Positions 7,209 to 15,729 of a stretch of DNA of 24,777 nt are shown piece by piece. This DNA is from CAVURW01 sp963743595 (lineage in GTDB: Bacteria > Verrucomicrobiota > Verrucomicrobiia > Methylacidiphilales > UBA1321). Under the pieces are notes generated by a model, which ran no database searches, had not been told where the DNA came from, and saw only the letters and a program-made list of their open reading frames with translations. The position numbers and the translations under genes were made by a program. The stretch spans positions 1 through 24,777 of the forward strand of contig CAVURW010000053.1 of NCBI GenBank assembly GCA_963743595.1, written 5' to 3'. Numbering within the stretch: position 1 is the first letter of the stretch; every line of letters begins with the position of its first letter.

Positions 7209-8309
7209 TCAGGGCTGTATTCGCGCCAACTCGCCGTTGTCCCAACTAAATTGGCCGGTGACTTCTTTTTTAATTTGCAAAAAAGAAGGAATAACGATGG
7301 TTTCATCGAGGGAATCGACTTCCACTTCCAGGACGTGAATGCCATCAAGGGTGCCCAGAAACTCGTCGAGTTCGTAGTGGCGCTTTTGCCATACAAAACA
7401 GTGCCGGTATTTTTCAATCGATTGTCTCGATAGATCGCGCCGGAGCAGTAATTGATCGTATTCCTCTCTGCAAATAATCCTTTCGAGTTCAATGCGTTGT
7501 CCCCCTTGAGCGGGGACTTTCCGGCAATGGGTAAAGGTAACAGTGCCCTCGTTATTACGGGCTCGGACTCGCTCCCTTTCACTTGAGTTTTCTAAATACG
7601 TTTGGTCGATGTGCGAAGAGACCACATGTAAGTCGGAAGGGAAAATGGGCCGTGCAGCCAATAAATACTTTCGTTCCAATTCCATCGGTTCAGGAATTCC
7701 GAGAACATGGCTTACCGCCGCAATCGTTCTTCGGATTTTACCTTCAAAATCGGTGGAATTGTCGATAATTCGCAAATGGGGGTGCCCGGTCCAAGCTGCC
7801 TGAATTCTGCCATCCACAACGGCTGCATGCTCGGCATTTTCCAGGCGGGCTGGGTTGGTGTGGGTCGAATAGAATTCCCTAGCTCCATCAGCAGCTGAAA
7901 CCAAATGAATGACCGCGCGATAGCGTTGATCACGAAGCTGCGATTAATTCGGTGAACATTTCGTCAGCAAGAACATTTTCCCATTGCGCTTGAGAACAAT
8001 AGGCTTTCCCATCGAGAGCGCCCCGGTCGCATATCATGAGAACGGGCTTATCAGCACACTTGCGGGCGAGTAGTTCGATTTCGGTTTCTAGAGCGAGGGT
8101 CAACTTGAGAATCGTTTTTTGAAAGGGTGTGCTATCGGTTAACGCTCTCGGCGCTATTCCCGCATTGATCAGAAGCGTGGCCGCCTCTGGAACGATGACA
8201 ACGCAGTAGCCGAGTTTCCCAAAGTGATCGAAGCTTCGTGCTAAGGCGGTTGTCTTTACCGCCACAGGGACCGCGTGTAGGTGATTCGAGTCAGGCGCTG
8301 TTCGGTCAT
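7209..8309 (-). pseudogene. P-loop ATPase-CYTH domain protein, inactivated by three frameshifts
   Basis: From ATG 8309 the family N-terminus reads MTEQRLTRIT. An indel near 8273-8276 moves the frame to the Walker A residues GPCGGK, and one extra A in the AAA run at 8254-8256 moves it again to KTTALARSF. That frame carries VPEAATLLINAG and CDRGALDGKAYC, typical of the AAA_28 domain also seen in animal TTD14. A third indel near 7938-7942 hides LRDQRYRAVIHLVSAADG. The last frame holds GHPHLRIIDNSTDFEGK and then a CYTH (triphosphate tunnel) domain: ELERK, ERVRAR, YELDEF, LEVEVD. Concatenated, it is a full-length family member of about 366 residues. The substrate of bacterial members is not known to me. 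Its frames appear separately as 7930-8397 and 7209-7904. Confidence 0.85.
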
Positions 8310-8374
8310 ATAAAGGTGGAGTTTTCCGTAGCAGAAACGTCGTATTAGGATATTTTGCTCCGGTCAATTTCCAC

Positions 8375-8704
8375 ATGCCCTCAGTGCGACAAATCAACCT
8401 TGCAAGAATTCATCTGCGGCATTTGGTCGCGCTTTGCAAGTATTCCAGAATTGAGATAACCGAAGCTACGTTTCTGCGCCTGCATGACACGCTTCCCGGT
8501 ACGGTTGAAGAGGCAGAAAATGGGACGGTGCTTCAAGATTGTTATTTTTGGCAGTTACTACAGATCACCAAGCAATATCGGCTTAACCCGTCCCAAAAAG
8601 GAGATGTCAGCGCCGCCACAAAATATGCCTTTGACGAATGGCCTCGATATTCTGACGAACTCAAAACGCAAATTCGGGCAGAGATTTCGATTCTACTCGA
8701 TTAA
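8375..8704 (+). CDS. Hypothetical protein, 109 residues
   Basis: Starts at ATG 8375, 65 bp from the divergent start of the ATPase-CYTH pseudogene. It is mostly helical and charged. An N-terminal helix (LARIHLRHLVALCKYSRI) is followed by a polar loop, an aromatic helix (LQDCYFWQLLQITKQYRL) and a C-terminal helix ending AEISILLD. No signal peptide, no metal-binding or nucleotide-binding motif. I do not recognise the family. No competing frame on the other strand makes sense here, which supports it being real. Confidence 0.5.
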   Translation: MPSVRQINLARIHLRHLVALCKYSRIEITEATFLRLHDTLPGTVEEAENGTVLQDCYFWQLLQITKQYRLNPSQKGDVSAATKYAFDEWPRYSDELKTQIRAEISILLD

Positions 8705-8749
8705 CGAACACTTTCAGAGAACGCTCGAAATTCGTCACCTACGACTGGT

Positions 8750-8854
8750 TTACTGAACGGATTGCTTGTGCAATTCACCGACCAAATCGACGAGTTGCTT
8801 GACGCTACGGCCCAGGCGATCGAGCTTCCAGACGACGAGAGTGTCTCCTTCGCA
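8750..8854 (-). pseudogene. Serine recombinase (Tn3 resolvase family) internal fragment
   Basis: The strand reads EGDTLVVWKLDRLGRSVKQL then VDLVGELHKQSVQ and stops. This is the conserved segment that follows the catalytic N-terminus in resolvases and invertases (normally continuing FKSLTD...). It is cut on both sides: the N-terminal catalytic part and the C-terminal HTH are missing. The upstream residues in the same frame do not match. The missing N-terminal end of such a protein occurs at 12.2 kb in the same orientation, with about 3.3 kb of other genes in between. Confidence 0.8.
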
Positions 8855-8940
8855 CTGGTATCCCGGCAGTTTCCCACTGTATGTACTCACGAATAACCAC
8901 CTCTTTTTGGTAGAATCGTACCAATCCTGTTCATTCCTGG

Positions 8941-9092
8941 AGTGTCTCGTCATCTCCCCAGAATGGACAGAAGCCAAGGTGCAGGCCTTTCGAAAAGCGC
9001 ATCCCGAACTCGAAAACCAGTGGCCTCACCCTGATCAAGCGGATGCCGGGGTCGAATGGATACGCTCCGAGCGGCGCAACAGCGACCACTAA
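8941..9092 (+). pseudogene. Possible 3' end of an unknown gene
   Basis: The + strand frame over this stretch ends in a charged, protein-like segment: WTEAKVQAFRKAHPELENQW, then EWIRSERRNSDH and a stop. Upstream in the same frame it overlaps the resolvase fragment on the other strand and looks non-coding. It could be the tail of a gene cut by the same rearrangement. Weak support: no homolog recognised. Confidence 0.25.
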
Positions 9093-9101
9093 GCCATGGG
9101 G

Positions 9102-11747
9102 TTACCCTGGCGCATCCAATTGCCAGTGAGAGACGCCATGGCTGAACTCGACGTTCATCAAGGGAGTTGGTTTGCCCTCGCGGATAAGATCGAACTGAGC
9201 GTTGATCCAGTCGGCGAGCTGATGGCGCTGCTCCAGTTGTTTTGCCAGGGGCAGATCGGTTTGCATGCGGACGTTATCTTTGCGCCATTCGCAAATGAAC
9301 TGGACGAAGCTGTCCGTAGCGGGAGGAGTGGATTGTCCCTTTTGTGGACGAGTATCATTGATCTCGCTAAGGATGAAATCGCGGGCTTCTACACGACCGG
9401 ACAGGAAGAGGCGTAGAAGCATGTCGTTCTGTTGCCATGGATCCCAAGATTGGGCATGGGCATCGGACTTTTTAAAGACACCACATGCAGCTTGAATCGC
9501 GGCCTCGTTTTTGGTGGCAAGTAAGACGGGAACGGCTTCTGGGTAGAAGTTTGCGGCACTGTCTTGCACGAGAAACGGACGAATCACATCCAGCCCCTCT
9601 GGCTTAGAATCGTCGCCGTTCTGTAGCAGAATAAGTCCGGAATAAAAGGTCGACGTGTATTCAGATAATGCATTAGCGTCGGCATTCGCCGGTACTGTCT
9701 TCTCTTTAGCCCACGTGCGGGCCTGATCCAAAAACTGCGGTGAACCCGATTCGAAACAGAGCTGCGCGATTTCCGTCTCGGCACGGGCCGAAGGAAAATC
9801 TTTCAGGCGTGCGATAGCTACTTTCAATAAGTCGGGTTGCTTATCAGTTAAACACTGGCGAGCGGTCTGAAGGAAGGTCCCTTCATCCGGTGCCTTCTGA
9901 AGAGCTTCAGTCAGCAGCGCAGGTACCGTTGCGTCTTTATGGCTTTCGCACCAAGCCTTTAAATCATCCACGGTTTTGCCCTGTTCCGCGGTGTTCATTT
10001 TTTTCAAACGGGCAAGGTCGACTAGGTTCTGCCGTGCCACTGAATTGATCAGGTCACCCACGATCCATGAGACGCAATAGAGCGTGCGGCTGGGATGAAA
10101 GTCTCGCCAATAACTAAAGGTAGGGATAAACGTCTCGTCCAAAATGTAGGGCGCTAGCTGTTCCAACTCACCGGGGGTAAGCTTCATATTCACCAGTTCC
10201 ACATAAGGATTGATTGCAGGCTTCGGGTGCTCCTGCGAGCCGAGGAAGCTCGATTGAGACTGCGGGTCGTCATAGGAAATTCCGCCGGGCTGGCCCTGCT
10301 GAATACAGTTCAGAAGTCGCAGATGTTCCGCTAAAAACTTGATCTGATCCGGGCGGCTGAGACTCGCTTTTTGGGTGGCCCAGTCCGTGGGCGCAGGTAG
10401 TGTGAACGTCTTGAACTCATCCATGCGTCCAGGTAATTGTTTCGCCAATTCCTTGGCTCGATCTTGGTAATTAAAACCGTCAAATATCGGTTTGCTCAAA
10501 TGCTGGGCTAGTACCAAGGCGGCTGCGTAATCACGGTGATACGAGAAATCGACGAGCATTTCTTGATGATACCGATTGCCCAAGAGATCGCGGATAACCT
10601 CATCGATCCAACGATCATCTTGTGCTTCGTCAAAGCAGGGAAACAGGACTTTTGCAGCAGTGGCTTTATCTCCACGCTGGTAACTCCAGGCGGCTACCAG
10701 GGCCTCCGGAACTGAAATGAATCTCGGCTCAAACTGCCCGGTCATCCCACCTTTCATGGAAAGCGGCATCTCGAAGTGGTTGTCATCCTTGGTTTCGCGG
10801 ATCTTTCGAATTTCGTCCGCTGCTTCCGGAAGGGAAGAGACGGCGTAATTGGCGACCTGCTTTTTCGATACCTTTTGAACGAGCCCTTGCCAGTCCAGAA
10901 CGACATACTCATCCGATTTATCGTCCAGCAGCCAGCCGTGAACCATCGGGGAATGCTTAGGAGCGTAGACGGATGTGATTGATAATTTGACCCAAGGCGC
11001 GTTTGCAGGAACCGGCGTAGGCACGCGGTCCACAAAACGATGTAACATGGCGTCCAAACCGGGGGTGAACGCCTCTTCTGGCATAAAGACCGTTTGGGTC
11101 GCGTCGCCTAACTTCGTGGCTGCCTCTTGCGCAGCCTTCCGAACGGAGCTTCGATATGATTTCTCCAGCGAGATGATCCCTACTTTGGCGGCTGCCAATT
11201 TCCTCGTGGCGGCCTCGGAAATAGCCCCCGTTAACACGTCCTCGTTAGGGTTGGGCTCGGAAATGCGTGCGATCAATTCTTGGTCCGCTTCTGGAGAATG
11301 GATGCGGCGCAGGATCGCGATTCCCGCCTGCTGCCCCTCGTACATTTGTTCTACTTTAATCAACCATTGGGCAATGGGTAGGGCGTTGTCGCCATCAGCA
11401 TGCTCATTTAAATAGAGCTCCATTTCCTTCCTAAAATCGCGGGAAGGACTGTTCGATCCGCCTCCCCAAGCAGGTGAAGACTTCCACAGGGCCCGGCCAT
11501 TGGTCTCGTCGGCAAAACACTGCTCCAGCAGACCAAGCAGGTATTGACCGCTGGTGCTCTTGCCGTTTGATAAATCGGTAACTGCCGTTTGGTAGGCAGG
11601 TACCGTTTTGCCACCGGAATTGTAAAAACTAGCTAAGTCGTCGAAGGCGCGCTGGCCATCCGGTCCGGGTAAAGCTGGGGAAACATCATCTGCGCACACA
11701 AACTGCGTAGTACCGATCACAAAAAGAAGGCCAATCAAGATCTTCAT
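9102..11747 (-). CDS. Large secreted protein of unknown function
   Basis: Start taken at ATG 11747, because the 30 codons before it are not signal-like while MKILIGLLFVIGTTQFVCA just after it is a clean Sec signal peptide with cleavage expected after residue 19 (VCA-DD). The mature protein is about 860 residues, mostly helical, with many short repeats of an A/L-rich helix-turn-helix kind. Examples are EALVAAWSYQRGDKATAAKV, LVLAQHLSKPIFDGF and YPEAVPVLLATKNEAAIQAA, which suggest a TPR/HEAT-like solenoid. A GWLLDDKSDEYVVLDWQG segment near residue 270 looks beta-rich. I see no catalytic motif. It follows an ATP-grasp tail by 37 bp on the same strand, so the two probably arrived together. Large periplasmic solenoid proteins of this sort are common in Planctomycetes and Verrucomicrobia. 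Confidence 0.75.
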   Translation of the reverse strand: MKILIGLLFVIGTTQFVCADDVSPALPGPDGQRAFDDLASFYNSGGKTVPAYQTAVTDLSNGKSTSGQYLLGLLEQCFADETNGRALWKSSPAWGGGSNSPSRDFRKEMELYLNEHADGDNALPIAQWLIKVEQMYEGQQAGIAILRRIHSPEADQELIARISEPNPNEDVLTGAISEAATRKLAAAKVGIISLEKSYRSSVRKAAQEAATKLGDATQTVFMPEEAFTPGLDAMLHRFVDRVPTPVPANAPWVKLSITSVYAPKHSPMVHGWLLDDKSDEYVVLDWQGLVQKVSKKQVANYAVSSLPEAADEIRKIRETKDDNHFEMPLSMKGGMTGQFEPRFISVPEALVAAWSYQRGDKATAAKVLFPCFDEAQDDRWIDEVIRDLLGNRYHQEMLVDFSYHRDYAAALVLAQHLSKPIFDGFNYQDRAKELAKQLPGRMDEFKTFTLPAPTDWATQKASLSRPDQIKFLAEHLRLLNCIQQGQPGGISYDDPQSQSSFLGSQEHPKPAINPYVELVNMKLTPGELEQLAPYILDETFIPTFSYWRDFHPSRTLYCVSWIVGDLINSVARQNLVDLARLKKMNTAEQGKTVDDLKAWCESHKDATVPALLTEALQKAPDEGTFLQTARQCLTDKQPDLLKVAIARLKDFPSARAETEIAQLCFESGSPQFLDQARTWAKEKTVPANADANALSEYTSTFYSGLILLQNGDDSKPEGLDVIRPFLVQDSAANFYPEAVPVLLATKNEAAIQAACGVFKKSDAHAQSWDPWQQNDMLLRLFLSGRVEARDFILSEINDTRPQKGQSTPPATDSFVQFICEWRKDNVRMQTDLPLAKQLEQRHQLADWINAQFDLIREGKPTPLMNVEFSHGVSHWQLDAPG

Positions 11748-11784
11748 TGGCAAAGTCTGGCCGACAGCAATGCATTTACAAGTG

Positions 11785-12261
11785 CTAATCCGCCACGGGA
11801 TGATGCGCGGCTTGAGATTGGTAACGGCGGTACTCACTCCAGAGTGTGGAGATCGATTCAGATTGATGGCCGAGTGCGCGGTTGGCGGCTCCGATGGTGA
11901 ACACGAGGTGCCACTGTTTAAAGAGCGTGGAGTAGGCGGTAAAAATCGAGTTCTTCGCGTCGTAGATGCTGGTCGCTTCAGAGGCGGCTCCGTTCAATTC
12001 CAGGATCTTAAAATTCGTGCCGTTCTGCAAATCGGCGAGGGATTCGTACCGCAGGTCGTAGCGCCCGATGTAAAAGCCGTTGATCTTCACGGAGATCGCG
12101 TCGATTCGATCCTCCAGCGCTTGGGTCCAGAGCGACCAGCCATCGCGAAAAATGCAACCCTGCCGCTCGGCGCGAGTTCCGCTGACCTTATCTTCGAAGG
12201 CTTCTCGCTGTAACTCGAGGTTTTGATCTTGGGTTGAGACACAGGCATAACCGATGAGCAT
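11785..12261 (-). pseudogene. Chimeric ORF: resolvase N-terminus fused to ATP-grasp ligase C-terminus
   Basis: One open frame of 158 residues joins two unrelated families. Residues 1-34 (MLIGYACVSTQDQNLELQRE ... DKVSGTRAER) are the start of a Tn3-type serine recombinase with catalytic Ser9. The usual catalytic Arg (GYARVST) is Cys7, and about nine residues before FEDKVSG are missing. From about residue 35 the sequence is the last third of an ATP-grasp ligase of the D-Ala-D-Ala-ligase-like kind: CIFRDG, FYIGRYDLRYESL, the metal-binding ILELNG (E88, N90), SEATSIYD and FTIGAANRALG. The ATP-binding and substrate-binding parts are absent. Neither half can work as an enzyme. The junction marks a deletion or insertion end. 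Confidence 0.8.
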
Positions 12262-12275
12262 AAGTTTGGTGGACT

Positions 12276-12324
12276 TTCTTGAAACTCATTAAAAGGGCAA
12301 GAGATTGAGAATGAGTTTCAAGAA
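12276..12324. repeat. 15-bp perfect inverted repeat upstream of the resolvase start
   Basis: TTCTTGAAACTCATT (12276-12290) and AATGAGTTTCAAGAA (12310-12324) are exact reverse complements, 19 bp apart. They lie 15 bp upstream of the resolvase-type ATG at 12261 (- strand). They could be a recombinase target (res-like) site, an element end, or a strong RNA hairpin. No U-tract follows on either strand, so a terminator is unlikely. Confidence 0.6.
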
Positions 12325-12355
12325 CTATTGGCTGAACAAGCTGAACGAAATTTTT

Positions 12356-12390
12356 AAAAGCCCTGGAGGGTCCAACCTCCAGGGCTTTTT
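12356..12390. terminator. Rho-independent terminator, probably bidirectional
   Basis: A perfect 14-bp stem AAAAGCCCTGGAGG / CCTCCAGGGCTTTT (12356-12369 and 12376-12389) around a six-base loop, followed by a T run. The A-tract on the other side gives a T run on the - strand too. It would stop + strand transcripts coming from the short open tail ending at 12355, and also - strand reading towards the resolvase/ATP-grasp region. Confidence 0.8.
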
Positions 12391-12689
12391 CGTTGTGGCT
12401 TACTACAAATTAATCGGTATCCCTAATGACCCCCTGTGAAGTGTTTAGAATGGGGCGTCCTTCTTTGATTCGCGCTGATCGCCCTCCCCGGTCCTCGGTT
12501 CGTATCTTCACTTGGGTCCGGAGAGGACACAGTTTTGGTGATTGTGGGGGTCACATCACCAGGATGCACGAGTGCGCTCGACGATCAATTCTCGCTGGTT
12601 TTTGAGAAAAGAGAGCACGCACGCCACCGAAGAGCTTTTTTCCGGGCATAATCCCCTGCCCTTAACCCTTTCCAGGGAAGGTGAATCGA

Positions 12690-12800
12690 GCGGAGGCGAG
12701 AGAGGACAGAAGACAGGTCCTGTGCTCATTCCGAAGCACGAGCGACCCCCGCGAAGCGAAAACCAAAGGGGAGCGAGAGGCGATTCTCGCCGGTGCTGAG
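12690..12800. repeat. GC-rich dispersed repeat, copy B
   Basis: This copy shares ACAGGTCCT (12713-12721), AGCACGAGCG (12735-12744) and GGGGAGCGAGAGGCG (12768-12782) with copy A at 4.1 kb, in the same order and orientation. It lies in the 490-bp gap between the terminator and the end of the aspartoacylase gene. The rest of that gap (12391-12689) holds no supported gene. Open frames across it on both strands are products of the repeat's composition. Confidence 0.6.
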
Positions 12801-12878
12801 CTAAGCGTACGACCGCCAGGTCCTCCCCTTCCTTCTTCACGTCAAACCTACTCAGCTCATTCATGACTCCGATACGAC

Positions 12879-13775
12879 TTATGCATGATAGTCTGAAGCT
12901 ACGGGGATTCTCTCTTTTACAGTAAGAGACATTGCAATTCCTTTATAATAATAGGCAGCCTCGTTGATAAATACAGGATAAACCGTATCAGATCCCTCAT
13001 AGTACATAACTTTGCCCTCTAAGGTTTGAAACATCGGATCGCCAGCCTTCATAGGATAAAAGTCCCTGTCCTGTAGGTCCTTGTGAACAACCGCGTTGAA
13101 ATCGGAGCCATTTCTTGGAAAGTAGATGGCCTCAATAAACCGGAAAATCTCTATAGATTCGGGAACCATGATAGGCTCACCCCTGTTCATAGAATCAGCG
13201 AAATCCAAAGCAAGAGTAACCATCGTAGTGGACAAGGCACAAGTGTCACTGCGGAGAAGCCCCTGGGGAATTGGGCCGACTTCAACAGCCAAACCACGTT
13301 TACAGATTGAATTGAGATACGGTTGATCAACCCCGACGGCGGGAATATAGTATACACGGGCCGAGGAAATGCTATTGGAAAGATAAGCTGCCAACGCGAC
13401 ATTAAAAGGATTAAGATCGAATAGTATTATCATCGCACCACAGTTGCTGGTAGACGTATGAAGATCGATTACAAAATCATACTTAGGAGATTCTTTAGGG
13501 CCGATTACACCATTCAGCACTTGTGCTCTGGATGCCTCGTATGAGGCAGGCTCAATAGATTTAAGCGCTTCAACGCTAAAGCACCGGTTTAAATCTTCAT
13601 CAATAAATCGACGATTTTCACCGATTGCTTTCGGGTTTCCTAAAAAGAGTGATGTTTGAAAAGTTGGACGGGATACCTCAACTCCGTTCATCCTCCATTT
13701 TCTTATAAGATGTATCCCGGTGAGTTCATTGCCGTGAGTTCCACCAATTATTGCGACCCTTATAATGTTTCCCAT
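12879..13775 (-). CDS. Aspartoacylase / succinylglutamate desuccinylase family metallo-deacylase
   Basis: 298 residues. The zinc-carboxypeptidase-like fold of the AspA/AstE family is complete. GGTHGNELTG carries zinc ligands H14 and E17, and GNPKA (47-51) and DLNRCF (61-66, substrate Arg) are present. DLHTST gives the third zinc ligand H106, and VEVGPIPQG gives catalytic E165. A C-terminal beta domain follows. Aspartoacylases remove acetate from N-acetyl-aspartate, and relatives cut N-acyl or N-succinyl amino acids; the actual substrate cannot be told. It has no signal peptide, so it should be cytoplasmic. It is the last gene of a six-gene - strand run, 28 bp after the membrane protein, which may link it to peptide or cell-wall precursor turnover by inference. 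Confidence 0.85.
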   Translation of the reverse strand: MGNIIRVAIIGGTHGNELTGIHLIRKWRMNGVEVSRPTFQTSLFLGNPKAIGENRRFIDEDLNRCFSVEALKSIEPASYEASRAQVLNGVIGPKESPKYDFVIDLHTSTSNCGAMIILFDLNPFNVALAAYLSNSISSARVYYIPAVGVDQPYLNSICKRGLAVEVGPIPQGLLRSDTCALSTTMVTLALDFADSMNRGEPIMVPESIEIFRFIEAIYFPRNGSDFNAVVHKDLQDRDFYPMKAGDPMFQTLEGKVMYYEGSDTVYPVFINEAAYYYKGIAMSLTVKERIPVASDYHA

Positions 13776-13803
13776 AATATCTTCGCTCTAGTTTCGGAGT
13801 CAA

Positions 13804-15129
13804 TTAACAGCTACAAAGAAGTCTCTTTACAAATGGATTGAGTCCTGTGATTTGTTCCCAGTCTTGGATAACCTGCCGTTCGATACTACCATCTTGAATG
13901 ACGTAGGCGACAAGTTCAAGATCCTCAAGCTGATGCAAGAGGTCAATGGGCTTGAGATTAACCTCCACTTTGTTTTGGATCTTCAAGGTTACCACAGCGG
14001 CAAGACCCAATCGACAGGTATCGCGAATGGCGGCGTACTCATGAGGAAATTCGCCGGCTTCCGTTAGCGCACCACTCAAATATTCTTGAGCTTTGTCAAG
14101 ATCAGCATGCTGTTTTTTTGCATCCAGATGATCTTTATATGCAAAGCCTAAGTTAGCATTCGTTATTACTGTCTGGATGCGATTAGGTTTCGGGTCTAAT
14201 TGAAGCGCTTCATTGTGTATTTTAATAGTCTTGTCGAACCAATCGCTTTGAGAAAAATCATAATGATAGGCAAGGGCAAGCAAATTTTTTGTCGCCCACT
14301 TCTGACCATCGGACTTCAGATCAGCCCGTTTCCCGTCAGCGTATACAAGATATTTTATCGCCCTCTTGAATCGATCCTTTTCTAAACTGTAATATCCAGC
14401 CACAAGCGCATTAAATGCTGAAACACCCCTTAAGTCGTCCTCTTGTCTCTCCAGGTCTAATACATCTTCGTAGGTCGCTCTAAGAAGCTCAAGATCCGTG
14501 GCGTTAGGAATAATTCTCTGCTCAACAATTTCTTCCAGAAGTCTGAAGAGCACCCGGTTGAGGATGTCTTCTTTTCCCTTCAGCTTCTCTTCCATTTTTA
14601 TTGCTACTGTGTCTTGGAACCGTCGTGCCAATGCTTCTAGCAATACAGGTCCTGTATAACCTGCTAATAGCGATAGGGCTAGGATGCTGAGAACGGCTCT
14701 CCCGGTATCACCTATTCTTGAACTGTCACCAGTTGCCGGGGCATTTGCGGCAGTTGCTGATGTATTCTGGTTAGTTGGAAGGAGATCCCTATAGTCAAAG
14801 ACAGATGCTAGCGGAAAGTGGAGAACGTTTGCTGCGACAGCCCCCACCAGCAAACTTCCGGCACATCTCATTAGCAGTCGACCAAGATCCTCGACCTTTA
14901 CGGGTTCTGGCTTACCTTCAATTAAGATGATTTGATGAGCCAAGGCTCCAATTGCCCCTGCTACACCCATGCCCATCACCAACTGAAGGGCTATTGCATA
15001 TTGTGGGAGCGGTAAGAAAGGAAGTGCAATAAAATACGCCGTCAGAACATACATGTTGACACACGCCGCCGCGAATAACACTGGGATAAGCAGCCAATAT
15101 ATGGCTTCGCGAACGTGGATGTGTGTCAC
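13804..15129 (-). CDS. Four-helix membrane protein with cytoplasmic TPR-like domain
   Basis: The GTG start at 15129 overlaps the stop of the preceding gene as GTGA, so the two are translationally coupled. 441 residues. Four hydrophobic segments lie at about 10-38, 44-70, 88-110 and 144-168. Between helices 3 and 4 is an Ala/Thr/Asn-rich stretch. The rest (170-441) is a soluble helical domain with TPR-like pairs: 'FNALVAGYYSLEKDRFKRAI', 'TKNLLALAYHYDF...NEALQLDP' and 'TNANLGFAYKDHLDAKK'. Such proteins usually tether partner proteins to the membrane. Within this gene set it could anchor, sense or give immunity against the wall-active products encoded upstream, but this is inference. No close family is recognised. 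Confidence 0.7.
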   Translation of the reverse strand: MTHIHVREAIYWLLIPVLFAAACVNMYVLTAYFIALPFLPLPQYAIALQLVMGMGVAGAIGALAHQIILIEGKPEPVKVEDLGRLLMRCAGSLLVGAVAANVLHFPLASVFDYRDLLPTNQNTSATAANAPATGDSSRIGDTGRAVLSILALSLLAGYTGPVLLEALARRFQDTVAIKMEEKLKGKEDILNRVLFRLLEEIVEQRIIPNATDLELLRATYEDVLDLERQEDDLRGVSAFNALVAGYYSLEKDRFKRAIKYLVYADGKRADLKSDGQKWATKNLLALAYHYDFSQSDWFDKTIKIHNEALQLDPKPNRIQTVITNANLGFAYKDHLDAKKQHADLDKAQEYLSGALTEAGEFPHEYAAIRDTCRLGLAAVVTLKIQNKVEVNLKPIDLLHQLEDLELVAYVIQDGSIERQVIQDWEQITGLNPFVKRLLCSC

Positions 15130-15677
15130 GGAAGTGGATTCTCATATTGAATATTGTGAGGTATTTGAATCTGGCTCAAATTACTGGTCAATAAATATGG
15201 AATCGTTGAGAGTTTCAGCTTATCCAGTGCGTCTTTTATCGGATCCATAAAATTGCCCCAAGTGGGATTGCCAAAATACCCGTCTTCGTTATGGATTATT
15301 TGACACCCAGCCGAGAAATTTTGCGTACTCATGCCTCGCCCCCCCGAATGTAGGTGAATACCAAAATCACCCTTTTCCGTGCCAATCTTCTTTCCAGTAC
15401 CGTCCAGACGATACACTTCAAACTCCTCGGCCTGGATCAGACACTGGTGTGAAGAATTTCCCAGATGAATCCCGACCTCAAAAAGCCAGACACCCTCCAT
15501 CAATTCTGCGGTGCCGTTAACGTTGATGGGATGTTGCAAGTAGTAGTCGCTTGGATCGACACTGGCAATCCAAGCCGTTACCGTTCCTCCTGGCTCATTA
15601 ATAAAAAAAATCAAATCATCGTAAACGTTCGTTAGGTTCGGTTGGCCAGCTTTTTCCAGTCCTCCCCTTAGACCCAC
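15126..15677 (-). CDS. L,D-transpeptidase-like (YkuD-type) catalytic domain protein
   Basis: 183 residues from GTG 15677; the frame is open ten codons further up but offers no better start. The N-terminal part reads YDDLIFFINEPGGTVTAWIA, a beta strand set often seen before such catalytic domains. The likely active site is GIHLHSGG (H108, H110) followed by FSAGCQII (S122, C125). This is the His...(S/T)xGC pattern of L,D-transpeptidases and YkuD-fold relatives, where Cys attacks the peptide cross-link. The usual third residue is H/R before GC and here it is Ala, so activity may differ. No signal peptide or wall-binding domain is present. It sits in the middle of the six-gene run, 52 bp after the SGNH gene. 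Confidence 0.65.
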   Translation of the reverse strand: MGLRGGLEKAGQPNLTNVYDDLIFFINEPGGTVTAWIASVDPSDYYLQHPINVNGTAELMEGVWLFEVGIHLGNSSHQCLIQAEEFEVYRLDGTGKKIGTEKGDFGIHLHSGGRGMSTQNFSAGCQIIHNEDGYFGNPTWGNFMDPIKDALDKLKLSTIPYLLTSNLSQIQIPHNIQYENPLP

Positions 15678-15729
15678 AAGCTTAAAGAGAATAGAAGTCG
15701 GAAGGTGTCATAGTAGTTAGTTTATTATC

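Noticed and set aside
12293..12355. Open tail just before the terminator reading ENEFQELLAEQAERNF
   Set aside because: Looks like a protein C-terminus and fits the terminator, but has no start and only about 20 codons; too short to call.
12541..12866. Overlapping frames of 61 to 102 codons on both strands
   Set aside because: Produced by the GC-rich repeat; no ribosome site or motif.
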